Positions 24,393 to 33,995 of a DNA stretch of 64,000 bases are shown here, in pieces. A program made the translations under genes and the position numbers. Where the stretch lies: assembly GCF_030549615.1 (NCBI RefSeq), contig NZ_CP130832.1, positions 1,364,001-1,428,000 on the forward strand, in the 5' to 3' direction. The first letter of the stretch is position 1, and each line of letters starts with the position of its first letter. Source of the DNA: Stenotrophomonas sp. 610A2 (GTDB lineage: Bacteria > Pseudomonadota > Gammaproteobacteria > Xanthomonadales > Xanthomonadaceae). The notes beneath the pieces were generated by a model. It was not told the DNA's origin and ran no database searches. It was given only the letters and a program-made list of their open reading frames with translations.

Positions 24393-25520
24393 TCAACGCA
24401 TGAAGAACTCGACCGGGAATGACAGCTCCAGCGGTGCTTTGCGTGCTTCCGGCACCGCCGGCAATGGCGCCGCGCGGCGGAAGGTATCCAGTGCGGCCTG
24501 GTCGAGCATCGCCGAGCCGGAGGATTGCTCCAGTGCCAACGACAGCACCGAGCCATCGCGTGCAAGGCTGACGCGGACGTGGGCGACGCCTTGTTCACGG
24601 CGCGCGCGGGCGGCATTCGGATAGCGGCGATGGCGCTCCAGCTTGGCCATGACCCGGCCTTCCCAGCTGTCCTTGCCGGGGTTTGCCGCGCTTGGCCCGG
24701 GCGGCAGCGGTGGGGTCAGCGGTGCTGCGGCGATCGAAGCTTCCTGTTGTTGCGGGGCCAGCGCCTGCTGCACCGGTTGCGGCGGCGCGGGCGGTGGAAC
24801 CACCCAGTTGGCGTCGGCGCGCAGTGGCGACGGCGGCAGCGGGCGCGGCGGTTCCGGTTTTTGCTTCTCCGCCGAGGCAGCAGCGGAAGGTGTTGGGGCA
24901 ACGATCTCTTCCAGCGGCTGCTCCGGTGCGCGCGGTGGCAGCATCACCAGTTGCGTGCGTTCGGCGGGCTCCTCCAGCGGTGGATCCATGCTTGGCGCGC
25001 GGCTCCACAGCAACAGCGCGAACATTCCAATGTGCAGCAACACGGTCACGGTTGCGGCGACGGAGCGGATGCCGCGTTCTTCCGATTGCGGGGACGGCAC
25101 CGCGGCTACGCCGCGCGGCAGCGGCCGGGTCAGCAGATACAGTGCGCAGCCGCCCATGCCGATCGCAACCGCCAGCCACAGCAGCAGCGACGGATGCGCG
25201 AAGTACCAGAACATCGCAAAACCCAGCGTCATGCCGCCGCAGGCAAATGCTTTGGCACGCTTGGACATCGCGCCCTGCTCGCGCCACAGCCGCAACGGTG
25301 GGCCGAATTGCGGGTGCTGCAGCAGCCAGCGTTCGAAGCGCGGCGAGGAACGGCCAAAACAGGCGGCGGCCAGAATCATGAAAATGGTGGTGGGCATCAC
25401 CGGCAGCAGTGCGCCGATGATGCCCAGGGCCACCATCACCATGCCCAGCAACAGATAGCCCACGCGCACGGCGCGATTGCGCCGTGGCATGGTTGGTACG
25501 GTGCTCAGCGTTGCCTCCAT
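24393..25520 (-). CDS. DUF454-TonB fusion protein
   Basis: A 375-residue protein. Residues about 15-130 form a DUF454 (YbaN-like) membrane domain with its motifs LPVMPTTIFMILAAACFGRS and RWLLQHPQFGPPLRLWRE. A further membrane helix (about 150-170), a long proline-rich spacer (EEPAERTQLVMLPPRAPEQP onward) and a C-terminal TonB domain (YPNAARARREQGVAHVRVSL...LELSFPVEFFMR) follow. TonB passes proton-motive energy to outer-membrane receptors. The start at 25520 lies one base after the heme oxygenase stop, so it is the last gene of the heme operon and probably energises the heme receptor. The fused DUF454 domain is unusual. Confidence 0.85.
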   Translation of the reverse strand: MEATLSTVPTMPRRNRAVRVGYLLLGMVMVALGIIGALLPVMPTTIFMILAAACFGRSSPRFERWLLQHPQFGPPLRLWREQGAMSKRAKAFACGGMTLGFAMFWYFAHPSLLLWLAVAIGMGGCALYLLTRPLPRGVAAVPSPQSEERGIRSVAATVTVLLHIGMFALLLWSRAPSMDPPLEEPAERTQLVMLPPRAPEQPLEEIVAPTPSAAASAEKQKPEPPRPLPPSPLRADANWVVPPPAPPQPVQQALAPQQQEASIAAAPLTPPLPPGPSAANPGKDSWEGRVMAKLERHRRYPNAARARREQGVAHVRVSLARDGSVLSLALEQSSGSAMLDQAALDTFRRAAPLPAVPEARKAPLELSFPVEFFMR

Positions 25521-25521
25521 C

Positions 25522-26115
25522 TCAGTCGGCAAAACCCTGCTCGACGTAGCCATGCACGCGTTGGAACGCGGCAGTGGCACCAGCCACCAGACGTTGTTCC
25601 TGCTCGGCATCCAGCGCGTTGCCGTCCAGCGCCTCGGTGAAACGCCGCAAATGACGCGCGCGCCCGTCAGGGTGACCGGCCAGGTGGCGCGCGCCATGAT
25701 TGGCATCCAGGCCGATCTTCGCCGCCAGCTTGAACAGGATGGCAGCGCCGAGGTTGGAGCCTTCGACCACGTACAGCCAACCCAGTGCGGTGGCCGGGTC
25801 GATGTCGCTGCTCAAGGCTGCATTGTCATCGGCGGGCAGTGTTTCACCCAGGTCGAGCAGGTCCTGCTGCAGTTCCTGCAGGCGCTGGCGTTCGGCCAGG
25901 TCCGGTAACAAGCCCTGCAGTGCCGGCAGCGAATACAACACCGCCAGGTCACGGTGGAAGCGGTACTGCACGCGCAGGAAGCGCCGGTAGTTCTCAAGCG
26001 ATGCGAAGGGTTCGCCGCGCATGATGCGTTGGTCCAGCCGCTCGTGGGTACCGTGGGTGGCGGCCTTCAAGCGTTGGCTGCGGCTGAGTTCCAGCAGCAT
26101 TGGGGAAGCGGACAT
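25522..26115 (-). CDS. hemO: Heme oxygenase (biliverdin-producing)
   Basis: A 197-residue bacterial heme oxygenase. The proximal histidine region is KAATHGTHERLDQRIM (probably H24), and the distal-helix signature is LGWLYVVEGSNLGAAILFK. The enzyme opens heme to biliverdin, CO and Fe(II) in the cytoplasm. It sits between the heme-type TBDR (10 bases upstream) and the tonB fusion (one base downstream), so uptake, energisation and iron release are encoded together. Confidence 0.9.
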   Translation of the reverse strand: MSASPMLLELSRSQRLKAATHGTHERLDQRIMRGEPFASLENYRRFLRVQYRFHRDLAVLYSLPALQGLLPDLAERQRLQELQQDLLDLGETLPADDNAALSSDIDPATALGWLYVVEGSNLGAAILFKLAAKIGLDANHGARHLAGHPDGRARHLRRFTEALDGNALDAEQEQRLVAGATAAFQRVHGYVEQGFAD

Positions 26116-26125
26116 ATGCGGTTCC

Positions 26126-28828
26126 TCAGAAGTTGACGGTGAAGCCCATGCGCACGGTGCGACCCGGCGAGGCCATCAGGCCCAGCGTCATCGCGTCCAT
26201 GTAGTAACGGTCGGTGAGGTTGTCCACGCTCAGGTCGAGCGCGACGTGCTCGTTGATGCGGTAGTTGGCGAACAGGTCGACCAGTACGTAGGAACCCCAA
26301 TCGACCACCGGGATGATGCTGCTGGCGCGTGGCAGGGTCGGGCGGTTGCCGGTGTAGCTGACCCGGCCACCGGCGGTCAGCCGCTGGTCCAGCTGATGGG
26401 TGCCCAGCGTCAGCGCACCGGAGGCGCGCGGCGGGACGTGGTTGCTGGCATAGCTGTCGGTGACGCCGCCCGGATGGCAGGGTTCTGACTTGGTCGGATA
26501 GGCGCGGTCGCTGTGGCAGAAGTTGGTGTAGGTGTAATAGCTGCCGGACAGCTCACTGAAGAAGCGCGGCGTGCGGTATTCGGCGGTGATCTCGTAGCCC
26601 TTGAAGTCGGCGTTGTCGATATTCTCGATCACCGGCGACGACACCCAGCCGTCCAGCTGCACGGTGGTGCGGGTCAGGTAATCCTTTACGTGGTTGTCGA
26701 AGTAGGCCAGCTTCAGGCGTGCCTGGTCGCCTTCGGCGAACAGACCATCACGCAGCAGGTTGATGCCGTACTCGCGGTTCTTGGCGCGCTCCGGACGCAG
26801 GTCCATTGCAAACGTGCTGGGGACCGGGCCGGAGCTGGTCTCGAACAGGCCGGGCATGCGCAGCGCTTCGGCATAGCGGGCATAGACCTGCACGCCCTCG
26901 AACGGGGTGAAGGTGATCGCCGCGATCGGTGCATTGCCGCTGGCCTTGTTCTGCAGGTGGACGTCGGTATAGGTGATGGGCCGGCTCTGCGATGGCACGC
27001 GGGTGATCTCGCGGTCATAGCTCTTGTAGCGGGTGTGGCGGATGGCGGCGTCGAACTTCAGCCAATCGGTGGGCACCCACTCGGCGCTGGCGAACAGGCT
27101 GCTTTCCTCACGCTTGGCGTTGTTGCTGCTGAAGCTCTGCGAGGCGCTGATCGGATGCACGTCTTCCTTGCCGTGGGTGAAACCGTACTGCAGGGCGACG
27201 TCGCCCCAGGCGGTGATGAAGCGCGAGGTGTTGGTGGCGTCGATACCCCAGCGCTCGGCCTGGCGGTAGGTGGTCTCGATATAGGTGTACTCCGGCGGCA
27301 GCGCCGGGAACGAGTAGACGTTGCGGATGGTGTTGTCCAGCGCGGTACGCCAGGCGTTGGCCTTGAAGTCGATCAGCTCGTTGGCCGGCTGCCAGCGGTA
27401 ACGCGCGGTCCAGGTGTCGGCATCGACATCGCTGAGCGCCGATTGCAATGCGCCTTCACCGCGCAGGATGGCCGACGGCATCAGCTCGCCGTAGCGGCTC
27501 TGGTATTTCATGCGGCCCAGTTCCAGCGCCTGGTCGGGGCTGGGCTTCCAGGTGCCCTTGAGCAGCCAGGACTGGTTGTCGACCGAGGTATTGAGCACTT
27601 CTTCGCCGGCACGGAAGCGGTTGAGGCCCTCGAAGCTGACGGTGGTGTACTCGACCCAACGACCACGGCTGTCGGTGGTACGCGAGATGGCATAGTGCGG
27701 CTCAGGCGCGCCCGGGCCGTTCTCGCCGGCGAAATAGTTGCCGGTCTTGCGTCGCGCGAAGGCGCCCAGCACTTCGAACTCGCCCCAGCGCTTGGCCGCA
27801 GCGATGCTGCCGCTGCCGCCGGTCGGGGTGCCGGTGGAAGGGCGATCCATGCCGGTCTCATCGGCAAACTCGCTTGGCAGCTGCTGCACGGTGCAGGTGC
27901 GGCCGCCACCACAGGCGGTGAGGAAACGGCCGCCATTGCGCAGGCCGCCAGTGGTGAAGGCCGCCGGCGGCGAAGACGAATTGTCGCTGAAGCTGCCTTT
28001 CAGGCGGATGCCCCAGTCCTTGTCGCCGCTGATGATGTCCTCGGCGTTCAGGGTGCGCATGCTGACCACGCCGCCGATCGCGCCGACGCCTTCCGCACCG
28101 CCGGTCGGGCCCTTCTGGATGTCGATGCCGCCAATCATGTCCGGGTCGATGTAGCTGCGCCCGGCCACGCCGGCATAGCCGCGGTAGACGGTGACCTGCT
28201 GCTGGCTGCCGTCGATCAGCACCGGCACGCGGTTGAAGCCCTGCATGCCGCGGATGTTCAGGTCGAGCGCACCGGAGTTGCGGTTGTCGCCGTTGATGAC
28301 ACCGGCCACGCTCTTGAAGATGTCACCGGCCTGGGTGCCGCGCGAACGCTCGATCTGCTGCAGCGACAGGTGCGCGCCGGACTGCGCGGAGGTGTAAGGC
28401 GTGTCGGCCGAATTGCGGCTGTCATCGCCCAGCTGGGTTCGGTTTCCCTGGTCACCCTGCACCCGCAGCGTGCCGATGCGTTCCACGCCGTTGGCCGGCG
28501 CGCGCTGGACGGTCAGCGCGCCGCTGGCGGTGGTGACCAGTTGCAGGCCGCTGCCCTGCAGCGCCTGTGCGGCGGCCTGTTCGACCGAGTACTGGCCATT
28601 CACGGCCTTGGCCTGCTTGCCCTGCAGCAGGGCCGGGTCCACCGACAAGGTGCGGCCGGCGCTGGCGGCGATGCGGTTGAGGCTGGCGCCTAGCGGGCCG
28701 GCGGCGATCTGGTAGTCGAGCACTGCCGCATCAGCGGCTGCGGTTTGCGCGTGGGCCAGCGGAACGGCGCAGGCCAGCGACAAGGCCAGGGCAAGGCAGG
28801 AAGGGCGAAGCAGGGGGGAGGCGGACAT
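26126..28828 (-). CDS. TonB-dependent heme receptor with STN signalling domain
   Basis: A 900-residue receptor. The signal peptide is about residues 1-27. An STN domain spans about 40-95 (LDYQIAAGPLGASLNRIAASAGRTLSVDPALLQG), marking a transducer that signals through FecR to an ECF sigma factor. A plug domain (IDIQKGPTGGAEGVGAIGGVVSMRTL) and a barrel with YARYAEALRMPGLFE, the FRAP/NPNL-like region of heme receptors, follow. It ends in MGFTVNF. The heme oxygenase immediately downstream supports heme as ligand. The start 28828 is chosen as the first ATG giving a clean signal peptide, 70 bases from the fecR stop. Confidence 0.9.
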   Translation of the reverse strand: MSASPLLRPSCLALALSLACAVPLAHAQTAAADAAVLDYQIAAGPLGASLNRIAASAGRTLSVDPALLQGKQAKAVNGQYSVEQAAAQALQGSGLQLVTTASGALTVQRAPANGVERIGTLRVQGDQGNRTQLGDDSRNSADTPYTSAQSGAHLSLQQIERSRGTQAGDIFKSVAGVINGDNRNSGALDLNIRGMQGFNRVPVLIDGSQQQVTVYRGYAGVAGRSYIDPDMIGGIDIQKGPTGGAEGVGAIGGVVSMRTLNAEDIISGDKDWGIRLKGSFSDNSSSPPAAFTTGGLRNGGRFLTACGGGRTCTVQQLPSEFADETGMDRPSTGTPTGGSGSIAAAKRWGEFEVLGAFARRKTGNYFAGENGPGAPEPHYAISRTTDSRGRWVEYTTVSFEGLNRFRAGEEVLNTSVDNQSWLLKGTWKPSPDQALELGRMKYQSRYGELMPSAILRGEGALQSALSDVDADTWTARYRWQPANELIDFKANAWRTALDNTIRNVYSFPALPPEYTYIETTYRQAERWGIDATNTSRFITAWGDVALQYGFTHGKEDVHPISASQSFSSNNAKREESSLFASAEWVPTDWLKFDAAIRHTRYKSYDREITRVPSQSRPITYTDVHLQNKASGNAPIAAITFTPFEGVQVYARYAEALRMPGLFETSSGPVPSTFAMDLRPERAKNREYGINLLRDGLFAEGDQARLKLAYFDNHVKDYLTRTTVQLDGWVSSPVIENIDNADFKGYEITAEYRTPRFFSELSGSYYTYTNFCHSDRAYPTKSEPCHPGGVTDSYASNHVPPRASGALTLGTHQLDQRLTAGGRVSYTGNRPTLPRASSIIPVVDWGSYVLVDLFANYRINEHVALDLSVDNLTDRYYMDAMTLGLMASPGRTVRMGFTVNF

Positions 28829-28898
28829 CGATACGGCTTCCGAAAGAGGGTTTCGGATAGGGATGTGTATCGAGGGCGAAAAACCGGACACGCTCACG

Positions 28899-29846
28899 CT
28901 ATTTTTTTTCGATCAGGGTGACCGGGCCGTAGGAGCGGATCAGCAAGGGCAGGGTTTCGGCCAGCGCGGCCAAGGTGCGGTCACTGTCATCCAGCCCGAA
29001 TACGCCCTGCACGCGCAGCGCGGCGGCCTCCGGCGAAACCCGCAGGAAGCCACTGCGGTAGGCGCGCAGACGCTCCACCAGATCCAGCAGCGGCACGTTG
29101 TCGAGGCTGACCCGGCCGTGCAGCCAGTCGGTCAGTTGCAGCGGATTGCTGCCGAGTGCGGTGATGCCGCTGGCATCGATGCGTGCGCTTTCCCCGGCGA
29201 GCAGGCGCTGGCTATGGCCGTGCTGGTCTTCGATCAAGACGTGATCGCTGAGAACGGCAACCTGGGTGGATGCCTCGTAGCGTTCGACCATCAATTTGCC
29301 GCGCAGCAGGCTGAGCTTGGTGTGCAGGCTGTGCAGCAGCAGGGGGCGAGGATCAGCGGCGATATCGAGCAAGGCGCGCCCGCGCCGCAGCCACAGTTGG
29401 CGCTGGTTGGCACCGAAATCCAGGTCGATCGCGCTGCGCGCGTCGAGGGTGAGCGTGCTGCCGTCTTCCAGTGCGAAACGGCTACGTTGCCCGGTGGCGG
29501 TGCGCAGGTCGGCGCTGAGCTCGCGCAGTGGGAATTTGCGGTCGGCCAGCAGCGCCGCGCCGCCAGCGGTGAGGGCGAAGGCCGCAAAGGAACGCAGGGC
29601 GACGCGCCGTGACGGCCGCAGCAGCAGTTCGCGTGTCTGTTGGTCCTGGCCGGGATGACGCTGGGCAACCTCGCGCAGGCGCTGGAAGCGGCCCTGGATT
29701 TCCTGCAGCTGCTGCCAAGCCTGACGATTCTCGGCCGAGGCGTCCAGCCAGCGCTGCAGCTGCTGTTCGCTGTCCGCACCGGCACTGCCGGATTGCAGCA
29801 GCACCATCCAGTCGATGGCGGCTTCCATCGCCGCTTGCTCGCTCAT
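28899..29846 (-). CDS. FecR-family anti-sigma factor
   Basis: A 315-residue protein. The N-terminal cytoplasmic DUF4880-like part (AAIDWMVLLQSGSAGADSEQQLQRWLDAS) is followed by a membrane helix around 80-100 (FAAFALTAGGAALLA). The periplasmic FecR domain contains LRTATGQRSRFALEDGSTLTLDARSAIDLDF. It would hold the ECF sigma factor inactive until the STN domain of the heme receptor contacts it. It overlaps the sigma gene stop by four bases (ATGA). Confidence 0.9.
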   Translation of the reverse strand: MSEQAAMEAAIDWMVLLQSGSAGADSEQQLQRWLDASAENRQAWQQLQEIQGRFQRLREVAQRHPGQDQQTRELLLRPSRRVALRSFAAFALTAGGAALLADRKFPLRELSADLRTATGQRSRFALEDGSTLTLDARSAIDLDFGANQRQLWLRRGRALLDIAADPRPLLLHSLHTKLSLLRGKLMVERYEASTQVAVLSDHVLIEDQHGHSQRLLAGESARIDASGITALGSNPLQLTDWLHGRVSLDNVPLLDLVERLRAYRSGFLRVSPEAAALRVQGVFGLDDSDRTLAALAETLPLLIRSYGPVTLIEKK

Positions 29847-30361
29847 GGGGCCAGATCCGTGTGCTGCAGGTCCTGCAGGCAGCAGCTCCAGGCCTGGCGC
29901 AGGTAGCGACCGACCGTGCGTACCGATACGCCAAGCTGTTGCGCGATCTGCTCGTGGCCCATGTCGTCGAGCTGGCTGTAGAGGAAGGCGGCGCGGGCGG
30001 GTGCTGGCAGCGATTGCATGCTGCGGTCGACCAGCAGCACGGTTTCCAGCAGCAGCGCCCGCTCTTCAGGGGAAGGCGAGAATGCTTCTGGACTATGCCG
30101 CAGTTGTTCCAACCAGGCCTGTTCCAGATCACGGCGCCGGCGCAGATGGAACAGCAGGCGCTTGGCGATGGTGGTCAGGAACGCGCGCGGCTCATCGATG
30201 CTGGTCAGCGGCGTGCGCGAAGCTGCGACCTGGCTGAAGGTCTCGGCGGTGAGGTCTTCTGCGTCCCAGCGGCACCGAACCTGCCTGCACAGCCGTGCCA
30301 GCAACCAGCGGTGATGGTCGCGGAACAAGGTGGCAAGGAGGGAGGATGACGCGGGGCTCAT
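29843..30361 (-). CDS. FecI-like ECF sigma factor (heme regulon)
   Basis: A 172-residue ECF sigma. Region 2 is LFRDHHRWLLARLCRQV...AEDLTAETF and region 4 is LPAPARAAFLYSQLDDMGHEQIAQQLGVSVRTVGRYLRQAW. It is first in a Fur-box-led unit with fecR, receptor, hemO and the tonB fusion, giving two-layer control: iron starvation through Fur and ligand sensing through STN-FecR-sigma. Confidence 0.9.
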   Translation of the reverse strand: MSPASSSLLATLFRDHHRWLLARLCRQVRCRWDAEDLTAETFSQVAASRTPLTSIDEPRAFLTTIAKRLLFHLRRRRDLEQAWLEQLRHSPEAFSPSPEERALLLETVLLVDRSMQSLPAPARAAFLYSQLDDMGHEQIAQQLGVSVRTVGRYLRQAWSCCLQDLQHTDLAP

Positions 30362-30371
30362 CGTTTGTGCA

Positions 30372-30390
30372 AATGCGAATTGTTCGCATT
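30372..30390 (-). promoter_or_regulatory. Fur box of the heme sigma gene
   Basis: AATGCGAATTGTTCGCATT has perfect 8-bp arms around a 3-base centre and lies 11 bases upstream of the sigma start. It is the most symmetric Fur-type site of the window. Confidence 0.75.
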
Positions 30391-30679
30391 ATGACATGTG
30401 TGAGCAGCGCTGTGCGCGGTGATCTTCTGCTGGGTTGTGGGAGCGGCATAAGCCGCGAGGCTGACAAATTGTCAGATTGCGGTATCAACGAGCGCTGCAG
30501 CCACGCCTGCTTCGCGGCTTACGCCGCTCCCACAATCATTCCGCTACTCAGTGCTGCGTCGTAGCCCCTCTCCCGTTTACGGGAGAGGGGTTGGGGTGAG
30601 GGCGCTTTCGCTGTTTGAATCTCGAGCTGTAGTGCTATCGGCTTCGCGGCTCACGCCGCTCCCACAAAACCAGCGCGGC
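30391..30679. repeat. Gene-free gap with three palindromic repeats
   Basis: The gap holds an inverted pair of the GTGGGAGCGGC family (30436-30463 and about 30508-30535), a CCCCTCTCCCG...CGGGAGAGGGG element at about 30565-30603 with the GGTTGGGGTGAGGG tail, and a solitary GCTTCGCGGCTCACGCCGCT copy at about 30641-30668. No gene is seen. Confidence 0.7.
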
Positions 30680-31936
30680 TCAACCCAGCAAGGTGCGCAC
30701 TTTCTTCAACGCCGCCATGAAGGACTCGATCTCTTCATGCGTGTTGTAGAACGCCAGCGAGGCGCGGCAGGTTGCAGCTACGCCGTAGTACTGCAGCAGC
30801 GGGTGCGCGCAGTGCTGGCCGGAGCGCACGGCGACGCCTTGCAGGTCGAGCAGGGTCGCCAGGTCGTGCGCATGTGCGCCTTCGATCTGGAACGACACCA
30901 CCGCCGCCTTGTTCGGCGCAGTGCCGAAGATACGCAGGCCTTCAACGCGCTGCAGTTCTTCGGTGAAATGGGCCAGCAGCTCCTGCTCGCGGGCTTCGAT
31001 GTGTTCGCGACCCAACGCTTCCAGGTAATCCACTGCCACGCCAAGGCCGATGAAACCGGCGATGTTCGGCGTGCCGGCTTCGAACTTGTGCGGGGCATCG
31101 TTGAATACGGTGCCTTCGAAGCTGACTTCCTTGATCATCTCGCCGCCACCAAGGAAGGGCGGCATATCTTGCAGGTGCTCACGGCGTGCCCACAGCGCGC
31201 CGGTGCCGGTCGGGCCGCACATCTTGTGGCCGGTCACCACGTAGAAATCGCAGCCGATGGCGGCAACGTCCACGCTCAGGTGCGGTGCGGCCTGCGAGCC
31301 GTCGATCACGGTGACGATGCCGCGCTTGCGGGCCTCGCGGCAGATCTCGCGCACCGGATTGATGGTGCCCAGCACGTTGGAGACGTGGGTGAGCGCCAGC
31401 AGCTTCACTTCCGGCGTCATCGCTGCATGCAGCGCGTCCAGGTCGAGGCTGCCATCGGGGCTGATCTCGGCCACGCGGATGGTCGCGCCGGTGCGCTCGG
31501 CGACCAGCTGCCACGGCACGATGTTGGCGTGGTGCTCCATGCGCGACACCAGGATCACATCGCCAGCCTTCAAACGCGGCAATGCCCACGAGTACGCGAC
31601 CAGATTGATCGCAAAGGTGGTGCCGCTGCACAACACCAGCTCATCGCTGCGCACGTTGAGAAAGCGCGCCAGCTTGGTGCGTGCGCCTTCGTAGGCGTCG
31701 GTGGCCTCGGTGCCGAGCGCATGCACCGCACGGCTGACATTGGCGTTGTAACGGCGATAGAACTCGTCCACCGCGCCGATCACCGACAGTGGCTTCTGCG
31801 CGGTGTTGGCATTGTCGAAATACACCAGCGGCTTGCCGTTGACTTCGCGCATCAGCAGCGGGAAATCGGCGCGCACGCGCTCCCAATCGGGGGCGGTCAC
31901 TGAAGTGTGGATCGGACGCGGGGAACTGAGATTCAT
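30680..31936 (-). CDS. sufS: Cysteine desulfurase SufS
   Basis: A 418-residue class II cysteine desulfurase. The PLP lysine is K238 (VVTGHKMCGPTG), the active-site cysteine is C376 (RSGQHCAHPLL), and FEAGTPNIAGFIGLGVAVDYL is present. It mobilises sulfur from cysteine for the SufBCD scaffold. It is last in the suf operon and overlaps the sufD stop by four bases. No sufE or sufU partner gene is adjacent. Confidence 0.95.
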   Translation of the reverse strand: MNLSSPRPIHTSVTAPDWERVRADFPLLMREVNGKPLVYFDNANTAQKPLSVIGAVDEFYRRYNANVSRAVHALGTEATDAYEGARTKLARFLNVRSDELVLCSGTTFAINLVAYSWALPRLKAGDVILVSRMEHHANIVPWQLVAERTGATIRVAEISPDGSLDLDALHAAMTPEVKLLALTHVSNVLGTINPVREICREARKRGIVTVIDGSQAAPHLSVDVAAIGCDFYVVTGHKMCGPTGTGALWARREHLQDMPPFLGGGEMIKEVSFEGTVFNDAPHKFEAGTPNIAGFIGLGVAVDYLEALGREHIEAREQELLAHFTEELQRVEGLRIFGTAPNKAAVVSFQIEGAHAHDLATLLDLQGVAVRSGQHCAHPLLQYYGVAATCRASLAFYNTHEEIESFMAALKKVRTLLG

Positions 31937-33195
31937 GCCATGCCTGCCTGTTGCAGTGCCTGGTCCAGGTGGCGGGCCAGCTTTTCGGTAAGAACGCCTT
32001 CCACCGCGGACAGCGGCTCGTGGCAGAACGCGGCGCTGAGCATGGCGCGCGCCTGTTCGGCAGGCAGGCCACGCGAGCGCAGGTAGAACAGCGCGTTGGC
32101 GTCGAGCTGGCCGACAGTAGCGCCGTGAGCCGCCTTGACCTCTTCGGCGTCGATCACCAGCGTCGGCTGAGTATCGATCTCGGCATCGGCCGACAGCAGC
32201 AGGTTCTTGTTGGACAGGTTGGCATCGGTGCCATCGGCGCCTTCGCGGATGCCGATGCCGCCATGGAACACCACGCGGCTGCGGTTGGCCGCCACGCCGC
32301 GCCAGACCAGCTCGGCGCTGGTGTCCTTGGCGATGTGCTCGATGCCCAGGCGGGTATCGATATGACGGCGGCCGGTGCCGAGCAGCACGCCATTGGCGGT
32401 CAGCTTGGCGTTGTCGCCTTCCAGGCGCACGTTGAGCTCATGACGGCTCAGCGCAGCACCCAGTTCCAGGTCGATGCGGCGGTACTCTGCATCGCGTGCC
32501 AACACCGCGTCGGTGCGCAGCAGCGAGGTGACACGCGCGCTGTCGGCCTGGACGCGGGCGTGCGACAGTACGGCGTTCTGGGCGATGTGGACGTGGACCA
32601 GGGTGTTGTCCAGGTGCGCGCTGTCGCCGGCCTGCAGGTGATGTTCGACCAGGCCGAACACGGCGCCACGGCGCAGTTCGATCAGGTGACGGTGATGCCA
32701 GGCGTGGTCGCTGGAATCCGCCGTGCTGACAAATACCAGATGCAGCGGGGTTTCGCTGACGATGCCGTCGGCGACCTGCACCAGCACGCCCTCATCGGCG
32801 AGTGCGGCATTGAGCTGGGCGAACACTTCCTCGGCGCGCTCGAAGCGACGGCCAAGGAAACGCAGTGCCTCGGGCTCTTCGGCCTGCACGGCGGACAGGG
32901 TGCGCACCTGCACACCGGCATCCAGCGACGACAGATCGCTCAACGCAGCGCTGTGGCGGCCGTTGACGAAGACCAGGCGCGGCGACGGGATGTCGGCCAG
33001 CAGCGCGGCATCGATGTCCGGGGCCTGCAGCGGCGCGGCAGTGAAACTGCGGCGCTCCAGTTGACGCAGTGAGGTGTATTTCCAGGCCTCGTTGCGGGCG
33101 GCGGGTAGGCCGGTTTTCAGTGCGGCTTCAAGCAGCTCGGCGCGCTCCTTGCTGCCGCAGAAGGTGCCGGCCAGTGAATCGAGCAGGGCATTCAT
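31933..33195 (-). CDS. sufD: Fe-S cluster assembly protein SufD
   Basis: A 420-residue SufB/SufD-family scaffold subunit. The C-terminal beta-helix includes VVFHGGIGIREGADGTDANLSNKNLLLSADAEIDTQPTL and AAHGATVGQLDANALFYLRSRGL, in which the conserved His of SufD is present. It pairs with SufB and the SufC ATPase. The start overlaps the sufC stop by one base (TAATG). Confidence 0.95.
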   Translation of the reverse strand: MNALLDSLAGTFCGSKERAELLEAALKTGLPAARNEAWKYTSLRQLERRSFTAAPLQAPDIDAALLADIPSPRLVFVNGRHSAALSDLSSLDAGVQVRTLSAVQAEEPEALRFLGRRFERAEEVFAQLNAALADEGVLVQVADGIVSETPLHLVFVSTADSSDHAWHHRHLIELRRGAVFGLVEHHLQAGDSAHLDNTLVHVHIAQNAVLSHARVQADSARVTSLLRTDAVLARDAEYRRIDLELGAALSRHELNVRLEGDNAKLTANGVLLGTGRRHIDTRLGIEHIAKDTSAELVWRGVAANRSRVVFHGGIGIREGADGTDANLSNKNLLLSADAEIDTQPTLVIDAEEVKAAHGATVGQLDANALFYLRSRGLPAEQARAMLSAAFCHEPLSAVEGVLTEKLARHLDQALQQAGMA

Positions 33196-33959
33196 TACTT
33201 GGCGGCCTCGCGGACCACGCGGTCCTTCAGGAAGTCATAACCGTGGGCTTCCAGCTCCAGCGCCAGTTCCGGGCCACCGGTCTTGACGATGCGACCGTCG
33301 GCCAACACGTGCACCACGTCCGGCTTGATGTAGTCGAGCAGGCGCTGGTAGTGGGTGATGACCAGGAACGAACGCTCCGGCGAACGCAATGCGTTGACGC
33401 CATCGGCCACGCTCTTCAGCGCATCGATGTCCAGGCCGGAGTCGGTTTCGTCGAGGATCGCCAGCTTCGGTTCGAGCACGGCCAGCTGGAAGATCTCGTT
33501 GCGCTTCTTCTCGCCACCGGAGAAGCCTTCGTTGACGCCACGGTGCAGCAGCTCGTCCTTCAGGTGCAGCACGGCCAGCTTCTGCCGGACCAGCTTGAGG
33601 AACTGCATCGAGTCCAGTTCCTCTTCGCCACGTGCCTTGCGCTGCGCGTTGAGCGCGGCACGCAGGAAGTAGGTGTTGTTGACGCCGGGGATTTCCACCG
33701 GGTACTGGAAGGCCAGGAACAGGCCGGCGGCGGCGCGTGCTTCCGGTTCCAGCTCCAGCAGGTCGCCATCTTCGAACTGCACGCTGCCGGCGGTGACGTC
33801 GTAGCCGTCGCGGCCGGACAGGACATTGCCAAGGGTGGACTTGCCGGCGCCGTTCGGGCCCATGATGGCGTGCACTTCGCCCGGCTTCACTTCCAGCGAC
33901 AGACCCTTGAGGATTTCCTTGTCGCCGATGCTTGCGTGGAGGTTTTCGATCTTCAGCAT
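33195..33959 (-). CDS. sufC: Fe-S assembly ATPase SufC
   Basis: A 254-residue ABC ATPase. Walker A is GPNGAGKST (34-42), the signature is GFSGGEKKRNEI, Walker B is LAILDETDSGLD, and the switch His is in LVITHYQRLLDYI. It drives conformational change of SufBD. It lies downstream of an lprI-like gene inserted between it and sufB. Confidence 0.96.
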   Translation of the reverse strand: MLKIENLHASIGDKEILKGLSLEVKPGEVHAIMGPNGAGKSTLGNVLSGRDGYDVTAGSVQFEDGDLLELEPEARAAAGLFLAFQYPVEIPGVNNTYFLRAALNAQRKARGEEELDSMQFLKLVRQKLAVLHLKDELLHRGVNEGFSGGEKKRNEIFQLAVLEPKLAILDETDSGLDIDALKSVADGVNALRSPERSFLVITHYQRLLDYIKPDVVHVLADGRIVKTGGPELALELEAHGYDFLKDRVVREAAK

Positions 33960-33995
33960 GAGGGTGCGTTCTTCAATATGTAGTGTGCGGGGCGA

